NCBI GenBank assembly: GCA_017560085.1
Contig: JAFYPA010000046.1
Location: forward strand, 19,097 to 83,096
DNA from: Clostridia bacterium
GTDB lineage: Bacteria > Bacillota > Clostridia > Oscillospirales > CAG-382
Direction of reading: 5' to 3'
Length of the DNA: 64,000 nt
In this document: positions 1-9,255 of the stretch, piece by piece
Layout of the letters: the number at the start of each line of letters is the position of its first letter
Numbering within the stretch: the first letter of the stretch is position 1
Position numbers and translations under genes: made by a program
Notes under the pieces: generated by a model
Database searches by the model: none
Told to the model about the DNA's origin: nothing
What the model saw: only the letters and a program-made list of their open reading frames with translations

Positions 1-952
1 CGCAAAGGGTACCGGTGAATACTCCGAAATTTACACAGCATCCACAACAGGCAGCTCCGGCGGTGGCGGCGGAGGCGGCGGTGGAGGCGGCGGAGGCGGT
101 GGCGGAGGCGCAACTCCTCCTCCTGTTTCGGCTCCCACATACTACGCAGTAACATTTGACATCGGTGCAGGTACAATTGCTTCAGGCTCTGCGGTAATAA
201 ACGTTGAAAAGAACGCAAAGCCCGGCTCTGTTCCCACGGTTACAGCTCCCGCAGGCAAGGAATTCGCAGGCTGGTCAAGAGACAATGGTGCTTCCTTCAT
301 CGACCCCACAAACGTAATCGTTACGGCTAACATCACATTCACGGCTATCTACAAGGATGCTCAGCCCGCTCAGGGTAACGAGGGTACTGTTACTCCCGCT
401 CCCACAGAGGAATTCACAGACCTCGGAAATCACGCATGGGCTAAGGATTCCATTTACGAGCTCAAGAGCAAGGGCATCATCAACGGTACAACCGCTACAA
501 CCTTCGCTCCCGCAAACAACATCAAGAGAGGTGACTTCATCCTCATTCTTGTGAGAATGCTCGGAATCACGGCGGAAGTGGCAGAGAACTTCGATGACGT
601 TCCCGCAGATTCCTACTACGCAAGTGCAATTGCGGTTGCTAAGTCTATGGGCATCGCAACAGGCTACGAAAACAAGTTCAGACCCGAGGACACAATCACA
701 CGTCAGGATCTTATCACACTCGCATACCGTGCATTCCTCGCTAAGGGCTTTATTACCGAATCTGCAGATACAACATCCCTTGACGAATTCGCAGACAAGG
801 GCGACATTACCGAATATGCTGTTCCCGCAATGAGCTCTATGGTTGGCGCAGGCATCATCAAGGGTGCAGAGGGTAAGGTTAACCCCAAGAACAACGCTAC
901 AAGAGCAGAGGTTGCGGTTATGTGCGCAAGACTTCTTGCACTTATGAAGTAA
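1..952 (+). CDS. SLH-domain surface protein, C-terminal part (partial)
   Basis: The 5' end lies outside the window; reading frame 2 is open from base 2 to the TAA at 950-952. In order it shows the tail of an Fn3-like stretch, a run of about fifteen glycines (bases 59-111), a Pro-rich joint, a Listeria-Bacteroides repeat-like module (about 130-355; F-D-I-G-A-G, then K-E-F-A-G-W), and three SLH domains (about 415-545, 590-770, 780-952) with R-P-E-D-T-I-T-R and the R-A-E-V signature. SLH triplets of this type bind secondary cell-wall polymer and anchor proteins to the envelope. The polyglycine acts as a flexible spacer between the extracellular part and the anchor. It is followed by another SLH gene on the same strand. 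The extracellular activity cannot be told from this fragment. Confidence 0.9.
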   Translation, partial: AKGTGEYSEIYTASTTGSSGGGGGGGGGGGGGGGGGATPPPVSAPTYYAVTFDIGAGTIASGSAVINVEKNAKPGSVPTVTAPAGKEFAGWSRDNGASFIDPTNVIVTANITFTAIYKDAQPAQGNEGTVTPAPTEEFTDLGNHAWAKDSIYELKSKGIINGTTATTFAPANNIKRGDFILILVRMLGITAEVAENFDDVPADSYYASAIAVAKSMGIATGYENKFRPEDTITRQDLITLAYRAFLAKGFITESADTTSLDEFADKGDITEYAVPAMSSMVGAGIIKGAEGKVNPKNNATRAEVAVMCARLLALMK

Positions 953-969
953 GAAAATTTAAGGCTATA

Positions 970-1036
970 TGAGAGATGAGGAGACACTCTCCTCTCTCTT
1001 TCAAAGCACCCGATGTTAAAATCACGGATGCTTTGA
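970..1036 (+). other. Two adjacent hairpins between SLH genes
   Basis: A GAG-rich stem (about 970-998) is followed by a stem pairing 1002-1012 with 1025-1035, with one mismatched pair. The first sits just after the upstream stop codon and is followed by TTTC, so it may be a weak terminator. The second has no U tract and lies upstream of the next gene's ribosome binding site; it could stabilise mRNA ends or act in regulation. Confidence 0.4.
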
Positions 1037-1096
1037 AGGGGATTATTCCTCTGTAGGCATAAAAACAATAGCAAGCAAACACAAAGGAGATTGAAA

Positions 1097-4000
1097 ATGA
1101 GAAAAAGAAGAATCCTGTCATTCCTGATGAGCGCGGTAATGCTGTCGTCGGTATTTACCTTCTCGGGCTTTGCACACGGTCACAACAACGATGCAGACCT
1201 GTTTTCCGAGATGTACGCGACTCAGGACCCGGAAAAGAGTCTGAGAACCGTTTACCTTCACGCGCAGGGTGACAATCCCACGGTTACTCCAAACCTCAGT
1301 ACTGTTTATATGGGCGACACCGCTGAAATCTATTTCGCTGTAGACAAGCCCAACAAGGGTGACTACAATGCGGACGGTACGACGGATGCGGAAAAGCACC
1401 TTGAGCCTCATTATGACCTTAACGGCTATACGGTAAAAATATACTTCGATCCTGCATTCTTTGCATTCGTTAACGACTCATCCTCCCCCATTGACTACAC
1501 CGTTCCCGACAAGAACATTGACGAGAGCGGAAGCGGTAAGGAAGAGGTCGGAAGCGGCAGCGAAAAGGAAGAGGTTGAAAACACTCCCACAAAGCCCGGC
1601 TACTTCCCCTACAAGCACGGAAGCACAGGTATTGTGGAGATAGGCGGCAAGGACTACAGAGCGGCATTTGCGACAATCTTCTTCTCAGGCTCATGGCTCC
1701 CGCAGGAGGAGGAAGAGCTTGACGACGAGGGCAATCCCATTCCCGCGTGGTACAACCTTGCAAAGCTTCCTCTTACACCTCTTAAGACGGGTAACACAGA
1801 GGTATTCATTGACGTTGACGGTGCGGACGAGTTCACTCTTGAGCTTTTCGCAAAGAACACCACCGACGAATATTCTCAGACCTTCCTCTTTGATACCGTA
1901 AACGGCGGTTATCATCAGATTATAATCAAGGACAAATTGAAGCCCGATCCGCCCGTACCCACACCTATTGCGGGTAAGTACACGGAAACACAGTACGTTA
2001 CCCTCAAGGCTGAGGACGGCTGTGACATCTACTATTCAATTGACGGCGGTAAGACGGTTAACAAGTATACAGACGGCGAAATCATCGAAATCGAGAAGAC
2101 CACCGAGATAGTAGCCTACGCAAAGAGACTTTCCGACGGCAGAGACAGTAACACGGTTACGTACACATACCAGATTGTTCCCAAGGCACCTCTTCTTTAT
2201 GACGACGACGATACTTCAATTCTCCTTCCCAATATATATAACGAATATTCCGAATACAGCGTTCTTGTTTCCAACAAGACTCCCTACGGCAGTGTAGAAG
2301 ACTTCCACGAAATCTTCTATACCTTCTCCGATATCGCGGTTGACGAAGCACTTGATATCGGCGGTGAGAATCCCTCCACCGAGTGGGTTACACTCCAGAA
2401 GGCAACACAGAGCATTGAAATCACCAAGTCCGAAGCCGTAAGACTTTATACAAGAAATATGATAACCGGCGAAATAAGTGATGTTGCCGTTTACCATCTT
2501 TCCATAAAGCCCGATGTTGTAGTTTCCGACCACGACTCCGGTGAGTACACGGAAAAGATTGACGTAAAGCTTTCCACAGCCACAAAGGGCGCTGAAATCT
2601 ACTACACAACAAACCAGACAGACCCCGTAACAAACGGTATTCTTTACGATCCCGATATTCCTCTTACACTTTACAGAGACACAACTCTCAGAGCTGTTGC
2701 AAAGTATGACGGTGTTTACGGAGATATTTCCTCCTATTATTATATCTTTAATATCGAGGACGACTACGGCGTTGATGCCTTCTATCCCTCCGGTGTATAT
2801 GAGGGAAGCGTAAACGTAACTCTTACTCCCTACAACCCCGAAAACACGGTTCAGTACAGTGTTGACGGCGGTAAGAAGTGGCAGACATACAAGGATGTTC
2901 TTGTTATTGATGCCGACACGGAAATTCTCGCAAGAGCGGTTGACCCCAAGGGCAACAAGGGTGAGGCTTATGTATTCACATACAAAATAAAGCCTCTCGC
3001 ACCCGAGTTCGCGCCCGAGTCCACACAGTTTACAAACTCCGACAAGGTTACAATCTTCTCTCCCGAGAGCACAAAGGAAACCACGGAAAGATACGACCTT
3101 TACTATACTCTTGACGGCTCAGACCCCATAACAAGTAAGACAAGAATCAAGGCGAGTGACGACAGTGACTCCGCTACAATCCTTATCAGCAAGTACACCA
3201 CGGTTTCCGCAGTTGTACTCAAGGACGGCACTAGCTACTCCAATGTTGTTACTCACTCCTACGACATTGTAACAAAGAAGCCCATAAAGCCCATCACAAC
3301 TCTTACTCCCGGCTCTTACACCCACGAAATCGGTGAGGACGGCTACACAACAAAGTTCCTTCCCATTCCCGAGGGTACACAGATTTACTACACAATCAGC
3401 ACAGACGGTACATTCACAAAGGACCCCGTTCCCGGTGAAGAGGGCACATATCCCTACGACGGCGCTCCCATCGACATAAAGGGTCACACAATTATAAAGG
3501 CGGTTGCCGTAAACGTATTCGGCGTTAAGAGTGACATCGGTATCTTTGAATATGTTGTTACTCCCGAGTCCCCCGTTGCGGCTCCCAGCGGTACTACAAG
3601 CGGAGACAGACTTCCCATAGTTCTTGTTTCTGCGGTTGAGGGCAGCACGGTCAAGTACGAAATCGGTGACGGTGACGAGAAGTTCGAAAACGAATTCGTT
3701 GCAGAAACGGAAAACTTCTACATTGATACAAACACAGGTAATGCTTATCTTGATCCCGACTGCACAATGGGTCTTGGTGACAAGAACGACGGTGAGATTT
3801 CCTCCCCCGCAATTCTTCACCTTTATGCAGAGCTTGACGGAATCACAAGCCAGCCCAACACCTATGTTTACTCTCTCTCCGACAAGGAAGGTCAGCTTGC
3901 TCCTCCCTACCCCGACAAGGATACGGGCGTTTACGAGGAAATAAGAGTTATTGAGGGCGACGAGGACACTGTTCTCGAAATCAAGCTTTACTCAATAAAC

Positions 4001-5797
4001 TACGGCGACACAATCTACTATAAGCTGGACACCGACGAGGAATGGACAGAGTACGATCCCACAGAAAGCATCAAGCTTACAGAGGATGCGGTGCTTCTTA
4101 TGCGTTCCGAAAAGGACGGCAGCTACAGTGCGGTTGTAAGCTATGTTTACAATTTCGTTCCGCTTGCTCCCATTATTACACTTCCTTCAGGTACATACTC
4201 CACAACACTCGGAGTTCCCTCAACAATGATTGAGCTCGACCCGAGAGCACCTAAGAACAAGGACTACACTATCTTCTACAGAAGAAACGGTGACTCCTCC
4301 GACTACCGTTACACAGACATAGAGCTTGAAATCGACCACACGATGTCCTTCAAGGCTTATGTTATCAACGAGGACACAGAGAGAAAGAGCTCTAATACAA
4401 TCCACTACTACATCATTGAAACCGCAAGCCAGATTGACGGCAGTGTTTACATTGCAAATCCCTACGATGTTGACAGAATCAGCGCACACGTTCTCAACAC
4501 TGGCGCCTATGCCGAGGGTATCAAGCTTCTCACCCTTACAAAGGATGCGAAGATTCAGTACTACTACACCTACAAGACTGTTGACGGCAAGACGGCTACA
4601 ACAAACAACTATATCTTTGACAATGCCGCTCCCATTTTCGTCAACAACACAATGGAGGAAATCACAATCTACGCAAAGCTCCTTGACAAGGACGGCAACG
4701 AGATTGAGATGTCGGAAAAGACCTTCCACATTGATTTCGTTCATCTTGGAATTCCTCCCACATCGCTCTATCTTGCAAATCCCACAAAGATTGAGCACAC
4801 AAAGAACACAAAGTATACTCTCATTAACGAGCACGAGGATGACGAGTCCATAGTTCTTTACTACACACTTAACGGCAGTGATCCCTCTGACCCCGACAAT
4901 CCTTCAAGAATGATTTACAAGGGTGAGGAATTGAAGCTTACAAAGCAGGTAACTGTAAAGACGGTTTACTTCAGCCCCTGCGACGGTAACGGAACTCCCA
5001 CCTGTATTTCCTGCCGTGACGACAGACCTCTTGACTGTCACAACGCGGTTTACGGTGAGGTAGGTACATACAACTACAATGTGCCCACTCAGGTAGGTGG
5101 CGGCGGTGAGCTTACGCCTTCCAGAAAGTACACCAAGGACTACTTCGGCTACGAGCATCCCACTCACATTTCCTACATCAACGGTTACCCCGACGGCTCG
5201 GTTCAGGCTGACGGACACATCACCCGTGAGGAAATGGCGGCAATTCTCTACAGAGTAAAGAACAAGCAGTATGACGAGCCCTTCACGACAACAGGTAAGG
5301 TATTCCCCGATGTTGAAAAGGATCGCTGGTCTGTAACGGAAATCGAATATATGGCTAAGGAAAAGGTAATTCTCGGCTATCCCGAGGGAGACTTCAGACC
5401 TACCAACAACCTTACAAGAGCTGAGTTTGCGGCACTTATCCGCAGATTTACAAGCCTTCCCGATTCCAAGGCGAAGAATATATTCCCCGACCTTGAAGAG
5501 GGACACTGGGCATTCGATGACATTATGGCGCTTTACTCCGCAGGCTTCCTTAACGGCTACGAGGACGGCACAATGAGACCTGAAAATCAGATTACCCGTG
5601 CCGAGGTTATGAAGGTAATGAACATCATCCTCGGTAGAAAGCCGGTTGAGTCCTACGTTAAGTCCCTCAAGGTTAACCCCTTCAACGACCTCGAAGGCGA
5701 CAAGTGGTACTATGTTGACGTGCTTGAGGCTACCATTACTCATAACTACTACCTCGACAGTAAGGGTTATGAAAACAAATGGGAAGACATAAAGTAA
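1097..5797 (+). CDS. SLH-anchored protein with chitobiase-type repeats (1566 aa)
   Basis: The start is ATG 1097, placed 6 nt after GGAGA (1086-1090); an in-frame TTG at 1091 abuts the ribosome binding site and is unlikely. Residues 1-28 form a signal peptide (M-R-K-R-R-I followed by a hydrophobic core). An N-terminal cohesin/CBM-like region is followed, from about residue 280 to 1340, by repeats of roughly 80-100 residues of the chitobiase/beta-hexosaminidase C-terminal type (pattern G-x-Y...V-x-L...I-Y-Y-T...D-P...T-x-x-A-x-A). A Cys-containing insert (about 1300-1330, C-x-S-C-R and D-C-H) precedes three C-terminal SLH domains (about 1358-1566). It is probably a non-catalytic surface adhesin or polysaccharide-binding protein. 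No catalytic domain is recognisable. Confidence 0.88.
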   Translation: MRKRRILSFLMSAVMLSSVFTFSGFAHGHNNDADLFSEMYATQDPEKSLRTVYLHAQGDNPTVTPNLSTVYMGDTAEIYFAVDKPNKGDYNADGTTDAEKHLEPHYDLNGYTVKIYFDPAFFAFVNDSSSPIDYTVPDKNIDESGSGKEEVGSGSEKEEVENTPTKPGYFPYKHGSTGIVEIGGKDYRAAFATIFFSGSWLPQEEEELDDEGNPIPAWYNLAKLPLTPLKTGNTEVFIDVDGADEFTLELFAKNTTDEYSQTFLFDTVNGGYHQIIIKDKLKPDPPVPTPIAGKYTETQYVTLKAEDGCDIYYSIDGGKTVNKYTDGEIIEIEKTTEIVAYAKRLSDGRDSNTVTYTYQIVPKAPLLYDDDDTSILLPNIYNEYSEYSVLVSNKTPYGSVEDFHEIFYTFSDIAVDEALDIGGENPSTEWVTLQKATQSIEITKSEAVRLYTRNMITGEISDVAVYHLSIKPDVVVSDHDSGEYTEKIDVKLSTATKGAEIYYTTNQTDPVTNGILYDPDIPLTLYRDTTLRAVAKYDGVYGDISSYYYIFNIEDDYGVDAFYPSGVYEGSVNVTLTPYNPENTVQYSVDGGKKWQTYKDVLVIDADTEILARAVDPKGNKGEAYVFTYKIKPLAPEFAPESTQFTNSDKVTIFSPESTKETTERYDLYYTLDGSDPITSKTRIKASDDSDSATILISKYTTVSAVVLKDGTSYSNVVTHSYDIVTKKPIKPITTLTPGSYTHEIGEDGYTTKFLPIPEGTQIYYTISTDGTFTKDPVPGEEGTYPYDGAPIDIKGHTIIKAVAVNVFGVKSDIGIFEYVVTPESPVAAPSGTTSGDRLPIVLVSAVEGSTVKYEIGDGDEKFENEFVAETENFYIDTNTGNAYLDPDCTMGLGDKNDGEISSPAILHLYAELDGITSQPNTYVYSLSDKEGQLAPPYPDKDTGVYEEIRVIEGDEDTVLEIKLYSINYGDTIYYKLDTDEEWTEYDPTESIKLTEDAVLLMRSEKDGSYSAVVSYVYNFVPLAPIITLPSGTYSTTLGVPSTMIELDPRAPKNKDYTIFYRRNGDSSDYRYTDIELEIDHTMSFKAYVINEDTERKSSNTIHYYIIETASQIDGSVYIANPYDVDRISAHVLNTGAYAEGIKLLTLTKDAKIQYYYTYKTVDGKTATTNNYIFDNAAPIFVNNTMEEITIYAKLLDKDGNEIEMSEKTFHIDFVHLGIPPTSLYLANPTKIEHTKNTKYTLINEHEDDESIVLYYTLNGSDPSDPDNPSRMIYKGEELKLTKQVTVKTVYFSPCDGNGTPTCISCRDDRPLDCHNAVYGEVGTYNYNVPTQVGGGGELTPSRKYTKDYFGYEHPTHISYINGYPDGSVQADGHITREEMAAILYRVKNKQYDEPFTTTGKVFPDVEKDRWSVTEIEYMAKEKVILGYPEGDFRPTNNLTRAEFAALIRRFTSLPDSKAKNIFPDLEEGHWAFDDIMALYSAGFLNGYEDGTMRPENQITRAEVMKVMNIILGRKPVESYVKSLKVNPFNDLEGDKWYYVDVLEATITHNYYLDSKGYENKWEDIK

Positions 5798-5828
5798 AAT
5801 TCACAATGCACAATTCACAATGCACAAT
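5797..5828. repeat. Short dispersed repeat (AATTCACAATGCACAAT family)
   Basis: The unit TTCACAATGCACAA is present twice in tandem immediately after the stop codon of the SLH gene. Related copies lie at 8728-8790 and 23923-23947 and a reverse-oriented variant near 52311-52327. No coding potential is visible. Confidence 0.7.
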
Positions 5829-5872
5829 CAAGAGTGCTTTGAGCGAGTTGTGAGATAAAGACAAATGAAAAG

Positions 5873-5906
5873 CTCGGTCACTCCTTTTAGGGTGACCGAG
5901 TTTTTT
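5873..5906 (+). terminator. Rho-independent terminator
   Basis: The 9-bp stem CTCGGTCAC (5873-5881) / GTGACCGAG (5892-5900) is followed by TTTTTT. It ends transcription of the SLH gene before rbr. Confidence 0.85.
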
Positions 5907-6045
5907 GTATAAAAATTCGTTTTGGGGGTAAAATAATTATGTTTTAACAAATAAGTAAATTTTAGTGCTTTATTTTTTTGAAGAATGTGGTAGAATTTGG
6001 ATATCAAAGTTAAATTTAACATTACTTGTGTAAAGGAGAATTATT

Positions 6046-6696
6046 ATGAAAAAGTACAAGTGCAAGGTTTGCGGAGAAATTTTTGAGGTTCAGGATGGCG
6101 AGGTTGCTGTTTGCCCCAAGTGCAAGGTAACAGGCGACAAGCTTGAGGAAATCGCATCTACCAACAAGTATGCGGGCACACAGACAGAAAAGAACCTCGA
6201 GGCTGCATTCGCAGGCGAATCCATGGCAAGAAACAAGTACACATACTTCGCTTCCAAGGCAAAGAAGGAAGGCTTCGAGCAGATTTCCGCTATTTTCCAG
6301 AAGACAGCAGACAACGAAAAGGAACACGCAAAGATGTGGTTCAAGGAGCTCGGCGGTCTCGGTGACACAGCTGAAAACCTTCTCCACGCCGCTGAGGGCG
6401 AAAACTACGAATGGACAGATATGTACAAGGGCTTTGCCGATGTTGCCGAAAAGGAAGGCTTCACAGAGCTTGCAAAGAAGTTCAGAATGGTTGCCGAAAT
6501 CGAAAAGACACACGAGGAAAGATACAGAAAGCTTCTCACAAATGTTGAAACAGCAAAGGTATTCGAAAAGAGCGAAATCAAGGTATGGGAATGCCGTAAC
6601 TGCGGTCACATCGTTGTTGGCACAAAGGCTCCCGAGCTCTGCCCCGTTTGCGCACATCCTCAGAGCTACTTCGAGCTTCGTGAAGAAAACTATTGA
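6046..6696 (+). CDS. rbr: Rubrerythrin with rubredoxin-type domains at both ends
   Basis: This is a 216-aa cytoplasmic non-haem iron protein that reduces hydrogen peroxide in anaerobes. An N-terminal rubredoxin-like knuckle carries Cys6, Cys9, Cys23 and Cys26. The ferritin-like four-helix diiron domain follows (about 40-175) with the [12 protein letters not shown] and E-K-T-H-E-E-R helices supplying Glu/His ligands. A second C-x-x-C...C-x-x-C rubredoxin domain closes the C terminus (about 182-208). Classical rubrerythrins have only the C-terminal centre and 'reverse' rubrerythrins only the N-terminal one; this protein has both. It has a good ribosome binding site (AAAGGAG) and its own terminator, so it is monocistronic. 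Confidence 0.95.
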   Translation: MKKYKCKVCGEIFEVQDGEVAVCPKCKVTGDKLEEIASTNKYAGTQTEKNLEAAFAGESMARNKYTYFASKAKKEGFEQISAIFQKTADNEKEHAKMWFKELGGLGDTAENLLHAAEGENYEWTDMYKGFADVAEKEGFTELAKKFRMVAEIEKTHEERYRKLLTNVETAKVFEKSEIKVWECRNCGHIVVGTKAPELCPVCAHPQSYFELREENY

Positions 6697-6716
6697 TTCA
6701 ATTAAAGCTATTAAAG

Positions 6717-6742
6717 AGGTGAGATTAAGTCTCACCTTTTTT
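6717..6742 (+). terminator. Rho-independent terminator
   Basis: The stem AGGTGAGA (6717-6724) / TCTCACCT (6730-6737) with a 5-nt loop is followed by a T run, just after rbr. Confidence 0.85.
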
Positions 6743-6852
6743 ATTTTGCTATTGCAAATTCTTACAAAAAATGCTATAATTGTGACTGTGTTACGGATTT
6801 TACCGCCGTAATCTGGTATTATATGATAAAGAGCTTTGCAAAGGAGCGAAAA

Positions 6853-7506
6853 ATGGACTACCTTCTCACCTTTCTCGAAGGAATAATCTCCTTCATTTCA
6901 CCGTGTATGCTGCCTATGCTTCCGATATACGTTTCATACTTTGCGGGCGGAGACGGAAAAAGAGCAAAAACCTTCTCCCGTGCGCTCGCCTTTGTTTTCG
7001 GATTCACCGTTGTGTTCTGCCTTCTCGGGCTTGCATTCGGCTCAATCGGAGCGGCAGTTGGCAGAAGCGGAATACTGAATATCATCTGCGGTCTTATCGT
7101 TATTATTTTCGGGCTTTCATACCTTGACATAATAAAATTGCCTTTTCTCAAGGGGAGCACAAAAACGGTCAGTGTTACCGGTATCGCTTCGGCGTTTCTA
7201 TTCGGTATGGTGTTCTCCGTCAGCCTTACTCCTTGCGTAGGTGTGTTTCTCGGAAGTGCACTTGCTCTTGCCTCAAGCTCGGGAACGGTGCTCAGGGGTG
7301 TGCTTTTGCTTCTGATGTATTCCCTCGGAATCGGAATTCCTTTCCTTGTTTCGGCGATGCTTATTGACAAGCTCAAGGGGACATTCAATATCATTAAAAG
7401 ACATTACACGATTATCAACAGAGTCTGCGGAATTTTCCTTATAATCGTTGGAATTTCCATGATTTTCGGATTGCTTCAGAGGCTTCTTTCGGTGTTCTCT
7501 GTTTAA
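6853..7506 (+). CDS. ccdA: CcdA-family thiol-disulfide transporter
   Basis: This 217-aa integral membrane protein with about six hydrophobic segments carries reducing equivalents from cytoplasmic thioredoxin across the membrane. ATG 6853 is chosen because AAGGAG (6841-6846) sits 6 nt upstream; the in-frame ATG at 6823 has no ribosome binding site. The two conserved half-sites are visible: S-P-C-M-L-P near residue 16 and L-T-P-C-V-G near residue 128. It is followed 24 nt later by an exported thioredoxin-like gene, the expected electron acceptor, which makes a two-gene thiol-redox unit. Confidence 0.93.
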   Translation: MDYLLTFLEGIISFISPCMLPMLPIYVSYFAGGDGKRAKTFSRALAFVFGFTVVFCLLGLAFGSIGAAVGRSGILNIICGLIVIIFGLSYLDIIKLPFLKGSTKTVSVTGIASAFLFGMVFSVSLTPCVGVFLGSALALASSSGTVLRGVLLLLMYSLGIGIPFLVSAMLIDKLKGTFNIIKRHYTIINRVCGIFLIIVGISMIFGLLQRLLSVFSV

Positions 7507-7530
7507 TTAAAATTCTATAAGGAGATATAT

Positions 7531-8232
7531 ATGGATAACAACGGTAACAAAAGCTCAGGCAAAGGCTTCCGGGCACTGATTCTCGGATTTACGGTGCTTG
7601 TTCTTATAGTCTTTGCGGCAAATACTCTTTACGGAAAGCTTTCGGACGGAAGAAAAAGCGAAGCGGCGGAAAAGCTTGTTGAGGACATTGCTCAGAACAA
7701 GGACAAGGTAAGCGGTACCGCATCCGAGGCTACATCGGAAAGTCCATCGGAAAGTCCATCGGAAAGCAACGAGCCTTCAGAGTCCGAGCCTTCTGAGAAT
7801 ACGCAAATGCCCCGTGCACCCGAGTTTGTGGTATATGACAACGACGGAAACGAAGTGAAATTCACAGATAAAATCGGCAAGCCCATAATCATAAACTTCT
7901 GGGCAACCTGGTGCGGACCCTGTAAAAAGGAAATGCCTCATTTCGAAAAGGCGTACAGGGAGTACGGCGACAGAATAGAATTCATGATGATTAACCCCAC
8001 CGACGGAATAAACGACACTCACGAAAGCGTTGACAAATTCATAGAGGATTACGGCTATACCTTCCCCGTTTACCGCGACACAGAGGTTTATGCGGCATCC
8101 GTTTACGGCATAAATTCATTCCCGAACACATTCTTTATTGATTCCGACGGCTATGTTCTCGGATATATGCCCGGGAGCATGGACGAGGAAACTCTTTACG
8201 CCTGCATTGACATTCTTTTGGGCGGGGAATAA
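7531..8232 (+). CDS. TlpA-like membrane-anchored thioredoxin
   Basis: The protein has 233 aa. An N-terminal membrane anchor (about residues 14-35) leads into a charged stalk and a Ser/Glu/Pro linker built on repeated S-E-S-P (about 68-92). The thioredoxin fold begins at about residue 97 and contains F-W-A-T-W-C-G-P-C with redox cysteines Cys128 and Cys131 and the cis-proline context N-S-F-P-N-T. TlpA/ResA-type proteins reduce disulfides outside the membrane using electrons delivered by CcdA, which is the gene directly upstream. The actual client proteins are not evident; no cytochrome c genes are present in the window. Confidence 0.93.
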   Translation: MDNNGNKSSGKGFRALILGFTVLVLIVFAANTLYGKLSDGRKSEAAEKLVEDIAQNKDKVSGTASEATSESPSESPSESNEPSESEPSENTQMPRAPEFVVYDNDGNEVKFTDKIGKPIIINFWATWCGPCKKEMPHFEKAYREYGDRIEFMMINPTDGINDTHESVDKFIEDYGYTFPVYRDTEVYAASVYGINSFPNTFFIDSDGYVLGYMPGSMDEETLYACIDILLGGE

Positions 8233-8261
8233 TAATAAAAATATTCAGAGGGTAAAAAATT

Positions 8262-8675
8262 ATGTGGCTTATACTTGCAATTCTTTCATCCGTTTTTGCG
8301 GCTCTTACGTCAATACTTGCGAAAATCGGTATATCCGACGTAAACTCAACGCTTGCTACGGCGATACGAACCGTAGTGGTGCTTATAATGGCGTGGGGAA
8401 TGGTTTTCATCAGCGGAGCGCACAACGGCATTTCATCAATAAGCACAAAAAGCTGGATTTTCCTGATTCTTTCGGGACTTGCGACGGGAGCCTCGTGGCT
8501 ATGCTACTACCGTGCGATTCAGCTCGGTGAGGTATCGAAGGTTGTACCGATAGACAAGATGAGCATTGTCCTCACTTTGATTCTTGCGGCGGTTTTCCTT
8601 CACGAGGCATTTACGTGGAAGACGGCAATCGGAGCGGCTTTGATTACGGCGGGAACTGTTTTTATGGTTGTCTGA
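8262..8675 (+). CDS. Half-size EamA-family transporter (4 TM)
   Basis: This 137-aa protein has four predicted membrane helices and corresponds to a single EamA repeat. The closing segment (S-K-V-V-P-I-D-K-M-S, then L-H-E) is typical of the family. Full-length EamA drug/metabolite transporters have two such repeats, so this is expected to work as a dimer, as small multidrug-resistance-like members do. The substrate is unknown. It follows the TlpA-like gene by 29 nt and may share its transcript. Confidence 0.88.
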   Translation: MWLILAILSSVFAALTSILAKIGISDVNSTLATAIRTVVVLIMAWGMVFISGAHNGISSISTKSWIFLILSGLATGASWLCYYRAIQLGEVSKVVPIDKMSIVLTLILAAVFLHEAFTWKTAIGAALITAGTVFMVV

Positions 8676-8697
8676 CTGCAAAAATATACATAACATT

Positions 8698-8725
8698 GAG
8701 GGAGCGAGGGCTTCCTCTTTTTTTA
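8698..8725 (+). terminator. Rho-independent terminator
   Basis: The stem GAGGGAGC (8698-8705) / GCTTCCTC (8710-8717), with one G-T pair, is followed by eight T. It closes the ccdA-tlpA-eamA run. Confidence 0.75.
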
Positions 8726-8727
8726 AT

Positions 8728-8790
8728 GCGCAATGCACAATTCACAATGCACAATTTAATTCATAATTCATAATGCATAATGCATAATTG
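8728..8790. repeat. Short dispersed repeat (AATTCAYAATGCAYAAT family)
   Basis: Tandem degenerate units of AATTCACAATGCACAAT, then AATTCATAATTCATAATGCATAAT forms, mark the left edge of the gene-free island at 8791-9250. Confidence 0.65.
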
Positions 8791-8871
8791 ATGTTGATTG
8801 CTTTGCAACCTCATTTAATTAAATTTGGGGTTGTCGGGGAGACGCACCGCAACAATGTAGGGCGTGACGAC

Positions 8872-9218
8872 AAAGATTGCTTGCAATCTTTAAAGAATTC
8901 TCCGAATTCTTCAACCTCGGCACGCCGTGGCAGGAATTGCAATGGTAGCAATTTGCACGATTGCTTGAGGGTGCACAAATCCAATTATATGTTGAAATGT
9001 ATTTCGTTAAGCCGAGGTGTGCGAAAACGACAAGGTAACGGCGCGCAAAAGACCGCAAGCGGTCTTCGTCGTCGCGCCCTACAATCCGTACCCGCAACCA
9101 CACCGACAAATTCCAATTTTGCATTTCGGTGCAACGCACCGATACCCCCAAAAAATTTGTTGCATCATCTCACAAAGAAGAATCCGCAGGATTCTTCAAA
9201 AGACTGCGAAGCAGTCTT
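8872..9218. repeat. Array of AAGA...TCTT mini-hairpins (intergenic island 1)
   Basis: The stretch 8676-9345 has no credible gene. It contains five perfect short hairpins whose arms begin AAGA and end TCTT, with four variable but complementary bases and a 2-3-nt loop. They lie at 8872-8891 (loop TT), 8893-8911 (TCC), 9049-9066 (AA), 9178-9196 (GCA) and 9200-9218 (GAA). The same family recurs at 47735-47989. The open frame through this DNA is an upstream extension of the LacI gene frame and has no start signal or protein-like composition. Confidence 0.7.
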
Positions 9219-9255
9219 GATTGTGCATTATACATTTTTCATTTCCATTTCCCTC

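Noticed and set aside
5797..5828. Possible CRISPR-like direct repeats
   Set aside because: Repeats are tandem without unique spacers, only two or three units long, and no cas genes are present.
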